NCBI GenBank assembly: GCA_964581415.1
Contig: CAZOOJ010000001.1
Span: 41,770 to 105,769 of the forward strand
Length of the DNA: 64,000 nt
DNA from: CAYTGG01 sp964581415
GTDB lineage: Archaea; Nanobdellota; Nanobdellia; Pacearchaeales; GW2011-AR1
Reading direction: 5' to 3'
Shown here piece by piece: positions 60,153 through 64,000 of the stretch; the first letter of the stretch is position 1; every line of letters begins with the position of its first letter. The notes under the pieces were generated by a model. That model saw nothing but the letters and a program-made list of their open reading frames with translations. It ran no database searches and had not been told where the DNA came from. A program made the translations under genes and the position numbers.

Positions 60153-60572
60153 TTATCTCTTTGACTTTTTGATTTTCTTTTTTGCATGCTTTTTCTTTGG
60201 GAGTTTTTTCTTCTTGCTTTTTTTTGATTTCTTAACTTTTCTTTCAGATACTCCTGAAAGAGTTACTCTATAACTTTCTGGAGCTTGAGAAGAAGCAATT
60301 TTGCCTAATCTTTCTGAAATACTTCTTGCCCGAGTTATATTTTTTCTTATTTCTCTGTCTAATTCACTAATTTCAGCATTTGTCTTTTTTACAGACGAAG
60401 CCAATGCTTTTTCTGAAATCTTTCCAAAGAAAAATCTTTTAGATTCACTGTCAAACTCATCCAAAACTCCTTGTTTTTCTTCTTGTCTTGCTCGAATCAA
60501 TTCTCCTACTACATTCAACTCTTTTAAAAGTTCTGCAAAATAAGATTCATTCATTCTTCTTACATGAACCAT
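60153..60572 (-). CDS. Unknown protein with Lys-rich tail
   Basis: 139 residues: a helical, coiled-coil-like part (residues 6-95, AELLKELNVVGELIRARQEEKQG and TNAEISELDREIRKN) and a 40-residue tail almost only of Lys, Ser and Pro. Such tails bind nucleic acids or acidic surfaces. No family known to me. It is read in the same direction as argS further away. Confidence 0.6.
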   Translation of the reverse strand: MVHVRRMNESYFAELLKELNVVGELIRARQEEKQGVLDEFDSESKRFFFGKISEKALASSVKKTNAEISELDREIRKNITRARSISERLGKIASSQAPESYRVTLSGVSERKVKKSKKSKKKKLPKKKHAKKKIKKSKR

Positions 60573-60842
60573 TTTTATATCCTCTTTTAATTAAAATTAA
60601 TAAAAAAAGATTATTTAAATAACTTTTTATTTTTGGTTTTACTAAAACTCTTTTTTTCTTCATAAATTTTATCCATTATTAATAATTTCTACAGAATTTA
60701 ATTCCTTAAAAATAGATTATCAAAAGCAATTTATCAAAAATATCTTAATTTCTATTTATAGGTTCAGTATTAATTAATAACTCAGAAATAAGATAAGTGC
60801 CTTCTTTTAGAAGAATTTTCCAAAGTCTTGTTTATAGAATTT

Positions 60843-62552
60843 TTACATTCTCTCTAAGGTTTTAATTCCTAAAAGCCAAAAAGAATTTTTTAAAGTTTGT
60901 CTAAAAGCTTCAATCAATGCTAATCTAAATGCTTCTTGTTCTGAACCAATAACTCTGCATTCATCATAAAATTCATTGAAGATTTGAGATAGTTCATAAG
61001 AATAATTTGCAATTAAAGAAGGATTTAAAGTTTCATAAGATTTTCTAACAATCTCTGAAAAAATAAAAATTTTCTTTACAAGTTTAAATTCTTTTTCTTC
61101 AAGTTCAGGAACTTCAAACTTGTCTTTATTTTCTGATTTTTTTAAAATTGAGCCTGCTCTTGCATAGGAGTATAACAAATAAGGACCTGAATTTCCTTCA
61201 AAATTTAATGCTTCTTTGGGATTAAAAAGCATGTCTTTTTTCATATCTACTTTAAGTAAAAAATATTTTATAGCACTCAAAGCAACAATTTCGCTTCTTT
61301 CTTCAAGTTCCTGTTTTTTTATTTTTGGTTCTCTTTTTTTTATTTCTTTTTTAGCCATAAGAACCAACTTCTCCATTAAATCATCTGCATCAACAACTTC
61401 TCCTTCACGGCTTTTCATTTTTCCTTCAGGCAAATTAACCATTCCATAAGAAAGATGTTTTAACTCTTTATTTTGAAATCCAAGTTTATCTAGAATAGAA
61501 AAAAGAACTTTAAAATGATAATTCTGTTCGTTACCAACCACATAATAATATTCATCTAACTTGTATTTATCAAAGTTTATTTTTGCAAGTGCCAAATCCT
61601 GAACAATATATAAGGAAGTGCCGTCAGATCTCAACAAAATCTTTTCTCCCAATTCCTCTTCTTCAAGATTTATTTTAACTTCTCCTTTTTTTAGTTTTGT
61701 AAATATTTTTTTCTTTATTCCTTTTTCAATTATTTCTTTTCCTTTTTTATATAATTTACTTTCAAAATAAGTTACATCATGTTTTATTCCAAATTTTTCA
61801 TAAGTTTCTTTAAATCCATTAAGAGCCCAATTGTTCATTATTTTCCAGAGCATAAGAGTTTCTCTATCTCCTTCCTCCCATTTTCTCAGCATTTCTTGAG
61901 CTTTTTTAAGAAGCTTCTTGTTTTTCTTTAATTTTTTATTAAATAAAACATAAAAATTTCCAACAAAGTGATCTGATTTAACTTTTTTTTCTTCAGGAGT
62001 TTTATTTCTTCCCCATTCCTTATATGCGAGCATAGATTTACAGATAGAAATTCCTCTGTCATTGTTTAGATTTGCTCTTATTACTTTCTTTCCTTCAAAT
62101 TCCATAATTCTTGAAAGACTCTCTCCTATAGCCATATTTCTAAGATGTCCTAAATGAAGAGGCTTGTTTGTATTTGGTGAAGGAAACTCTATCATTAATC
62201 TTTTTCTTTTTCCCAAATCTAATTTACCATAATTTTTCTTTTGAGTTATAGCATCCCAGGAAACTTTTCTTGCTAAATCTTTTCTATTTAAGAAAAAATT
62301 TACATAACTTCCTTTAGTCTGAATATCTTCAAAATCTGTTTCAGGAAAATTTCCTATATTTTTCCTTAATTCTAAAGCGATTTCAAAAGGTTCTTTCTTT
62401 AATTCTTTCGCAAGAAAAAAACATGGAAAAGCATAATCACCAAAGTCAGGAGAAGAAGGAGTTTCGAGAAATTCTAAAATTTTATCAGTTTTTAAATTAA
62501 ATTTTTCTTCTTTTAAAGCTTTTTTTATTATTTCTGCAACTCTTTTTTTCAT
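60843..62552 (-). CDS. argS: Arginyl-tRNA synthetase
   Basis: A 569-residue class I synthetase. HIGH motif as PLHLGHLRNM near residue 134; the KMSKS-like site is GKMKSREGEVVDADD near residue 382, as usual for archaeal ArgRS. N-terminal tRNA-binding domain (Add-1) and the C-terminal anticodon domain with SYELSQIFNEFYDECRVI are present. Full length. Confidence 0.96.
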   Translation of the reverse strand: MKKRVAEIIKKALKEEKFNLKTDKILEFLETPSSPDFGDYAFPCFFLAKELKKEPFEIALELRKNIGNFPETDFEDIQTKGSYVNFFLNRKDLARKVSWDAITQKKNYGKLDLGKRKRLMIEFPSPNTNKPLHLGHLRNMAIGESLSRIMEFEGKKVIRANLNNDRGISICKSMLAYKEWGRNKTPEEKKVKSDHFVGNFYVLFNKKLKKNKKLLKKAQEMLRKWEEGDRETLMLWKIMNNWALNGFKETYEKFGIKHDVTYFESKLYKKGKEIIEKGIKKKIFTKLKKGEVKINLEEEELGEKILLRSDGTSLYIVQDLALAKINFDKYKLDEYYYVVGNEQNYHFKVLFSILDKLGFQNKELKHLSYGMVNLPEGKMKSREGEVVDADDLMEKLVLMAKKEIKKREPKIKKQELEERSEIVALSAIKYFLLKVDMKKDMLFNPKEALNFEGNSGPYLLYSYARAGSILKKSENKDKFEVPELEEKEFKLVKKIFIFSEIVRKSYETLNPSLIANYSYELSQIFNEFYDECRVIGSEQEAFRLALIEAFRQTLKNSFWLLGIKTLERM

Positions 62553-62635
62553 ATTTAATTAAAAGAAGATAGATTAATAAAGGTTTTTACAGAATTTTAC
62601 CAAATGTTTTTAAATTAAAATTCTTAATTATTCTA

Positions 62636-63526
62636 ATGGAATATGATTTGGTAATTATAGGCTCAGGTCCTGCAGGTTTAACAGCAGCAATTTATGCTGC
62701 GAGATATCAATTAAACACACTTGTTATTGGAAAACTTCCAGGAGGCTTAGCAGGAGAAGCAAGCAAAGTTTGTAATTATCCTTCTTATGAAGAAATAACA
62801 GGGCCTAAACTTATGATGAGTATGATTAAGCAAGTTAAAAATTTAGGAGTAGAAATAAAACCAGAAGAAGTTAGGAATATAAAAAAAGAAAAAAATTTCA
62901 TAATTACTGCAGGTAAAGAAGAGTTTTCTGCAAAAAAAATAATTTTAGCAATTGGATGTGAGAGAAGAAGACTTCAGTTAGAAAATGAAAAAAAATTTAT
63001 GGGTAAAGGAATCAGTTATTGCGCAACTTGTGATGCTGAATTTTATAGAAATAAAAATGTAGCAATTGTGGGTGGTGGAAATGCTGCTTTAAGTGCTGCT
63101 TTGCTTTTATCTGAATTTGCAAAAAAAGTGTATATCATCTATAGAAAAAATAAATTTTTAAAAGCAGAGCCTTCATTAAGAAAAAAGGTTGATGAAGTAA
63201 AAATTGAAAAAATTTTTAATTCAAATATCACAAAACTTATTGGAAAAGAAAGATTAGAAAAAATAGAAATTAATTCTGAAAGAGTTATTGGAATTGATGG
63301 ATTATTTATTGAAATTGGAAGTGTTCCTAATGTTGAATTAGCTGAAAAATTAAATTTAGAAATGGAAGGAGATTATATTAAAGTAGATAAAGAACAAAAA
63401 ACAAATATTTCTGGAATTTATGCAGCAGGAGACATAACTAATAATCCTCTAAAACAGATTATAAGCGCATGTGGAGAAGGTGCTGTTGCAGCTGATAGTG
63501 TTTATAGGGAATTGCAGGAAAAATGA
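62636..63526 (+). CDS. trxB: Thioredoxin reductase
   Basis: A 296-residue flavoprotein. FAD-binding GSGPAGLTAA near residue 9, the active-site CATC (Cys129, Cys132), the NADPH-binding VGGGNAALSAALLL near 145 and the second FAD motif YAAGDITN near 268. It passes electrons from NAD(P)H to thioredoxins such as those at 6215 and, if it is reduced at all, 16663. Confidence 0.96.
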   Translation: MEYDLVIIGSGPAGLTAAIYAARYQLNTLVIGKLPGGLAGEASKVCNYPSYEEITGPKLMMSMIKQVKNLGVEIKPEEVRNIKKEKNFIITAGKEEFSAKKIILAIGCERRRLQLENEKKFMGKGISYCATCDAEFYRNKNVAIVGGGNAALSAALLLSEFAKKVYIIYRKNKFLKAEPSLRKKVDEVKIEKIFNSNITKLIGKERLEKIEINSERVIGIDGLFIEIGSVPNVELAEKLNLEMEGDYIKVDKEQKTNISGIYAAGDITNNPLKQIISACGEGAVAADSVYRELQEK

Positions 63527-63726
63527 CATCAGAAATCATTACAGAAGAAGAAAAAGAATTTGGTTATTCTAAAAAAAAGAGTTATAAGAATACTTCTAAA
63601 AAAGATAAAGAAATAGATGAAGCTTATGAAAGAGCAAAAATAAGAAAAAGAAAAGAAAAAATAATTATATGGATATCAATTGCATTAATAATTTCAATGG
63701 CTGCTGCTTATTTTTTGTTAGGATGA
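63523..63726 (+). CDS. Small single-helix membrane protein
   Basis: 67 residues: charged Lys/Glu-rich cytosolic part and one C-terminal membrane helix (about residues 47-66). The ATG overlaps the trxB stop (ATGA), so it is translationally coupled to thioredoxin reductase. Tail-anchored topology; role unknown. Confidence 0.75.
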   Translation: MTSEIITEEEKEFGYSKKKSYKNTSKKDKEIDEAYERAKIRKRKEKIIIWISIALIISMAAAYFLLG

Positions 63727-63950
63727 AAAATAATGCTTTTTCAAATTCCTATAAAAATCAATTTCTTGTAATTATCAATCACTCAATTATTTTCTAATTT
63801 ATTTAGATGATTTTGTTGTTTTAAGAAATTATTCAAAAAGTTATGTCTATAAGATATTATTTATTATCAGAAAAAAATTTATGAAAAATGCAGAGTTTTA
63901 CCAGAGTCTTAATCCAAAAACCTTTTAACTTGATTGTTTCTCTTTTTGTT

Positions 63951-64000
63951 ATGGCAAAAGAAATTCCAGAATTAAATATTGGAATGGTTGGGCATATAGA
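63951..64000 (+). CDS. Translation initiation factor aIF2 gamma subunit, start only
   Basis: The last 50 bases encode the start MAKEIPELNIGMVGHID, typical of aIF2-gamma, which reads up to the first GTPase motif; the rest lies beyond the window. EF-1A can be excluded because its intact gene is at 37498. In many archaea this gene sits upstream of PIN-rpoE', from which it has been separated here. Confidence 0.85.
   Translation, partial: MAKEIPELNIGMVGHI

Noticed and set aside
1..64000. CRISPR array or cas genes
   Set aside because: No regularly spaced repeats and no Cas-like proteins were seen.

Overview
The window is a strongly AT-rich piece of an archaeal chromosome. Archaeal markers are RpoE'/Spt4/S24e/S27ae, RpoH-RpoB-RpoA with NusA-like KH protein, S12 and S7, EF-2 with diphthine synthase, EF-1A, DnaG-type primase, DtdA, an A1:U72 initiator tRNA, aIF2-gamma and TATA boxes of the TTTAAATA/TTTATAAA kind. 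Small genes, very short spacers, many short membrane proteins and several bacterial-type genes (NrdR, UppP, SurA-like, LemA, TrxB) suggest a DPANN lineage such as Pacearchaeota or Woesearchaeota. That placement is inference from gene content, not a phylogeny.

Layout. 1-4.5 kb: end of a Ca2+/cation antiporter, a GH15 hydrolase with a mannosyl-3-phosphoglycerate phosphatase, then the archaeal PIN-rpoE'-spt4-S24e-S27ae cluster (minus strand). 4.6-9.3 kb: an HTH/PIN pair, tRNA-Trp, and a redox/Fe-S group (thioredoxin, ferredoxin-NifX, ferredoxin with Gly/Arg tail, ArsR-type repressor coupled to an IscU scaffold), then LemA. 9.3-9.8 kb holds gene remnants; HtpX and a tRNA thiolase follow. 12.1-17.0 kb: an anaerobic ribonucleotide reductase operon: NrdR, an intein-bearing NrdD whose glycyl-radical domain is a separate small gene, NrdG, and a thioredoxin that has lost one active-site Cys. 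17.1-23.7 kb: tRNA-Lys followed by an accessory island (HEPN gene coupled to a DDE transposase, winged-helix-like gene, PIN gene, type IIG restriction-modification enzyme), bounded by matching short sequences.

23.7-38.8 kb: the transcription/translation core, with a fused RpoA and an unknown protein between S12 and S7; a Fic/RHH toxin-antitoxin pair and UppP lie before EF-1A. 39.5-46.1 kb: DnaG, a surface protein, an SMC-headed ATPase with a Rad50-like CPLC hook at its exact midpoint, and RNase HII. 46.3-50.2 kb: four tRNAs (three Ser, one initiator Met) among small membrane genes and several decayed genes. 50.2-64 kb: bPH2 protein, DtdA, diphthine synthase, a membrane-anchored serpin, IleRS, TrmB regulator, small membrane proteins, ArgRS, thioredoxin reductase and the start of aIF2-gamma.

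The genes fit an anaerobe that makes dNTPs with a class III reductase, keeps thiol balance with thioredoxin/TrxB and assembles Fe-S clusters with an IscU-type scaffold. The observations most worth following are the SMC/zinc-hook hybrid, the split NrdD with intein, the transposase-HEPN island, and a gene with a frameshift in a G6 run directly after its start codon.
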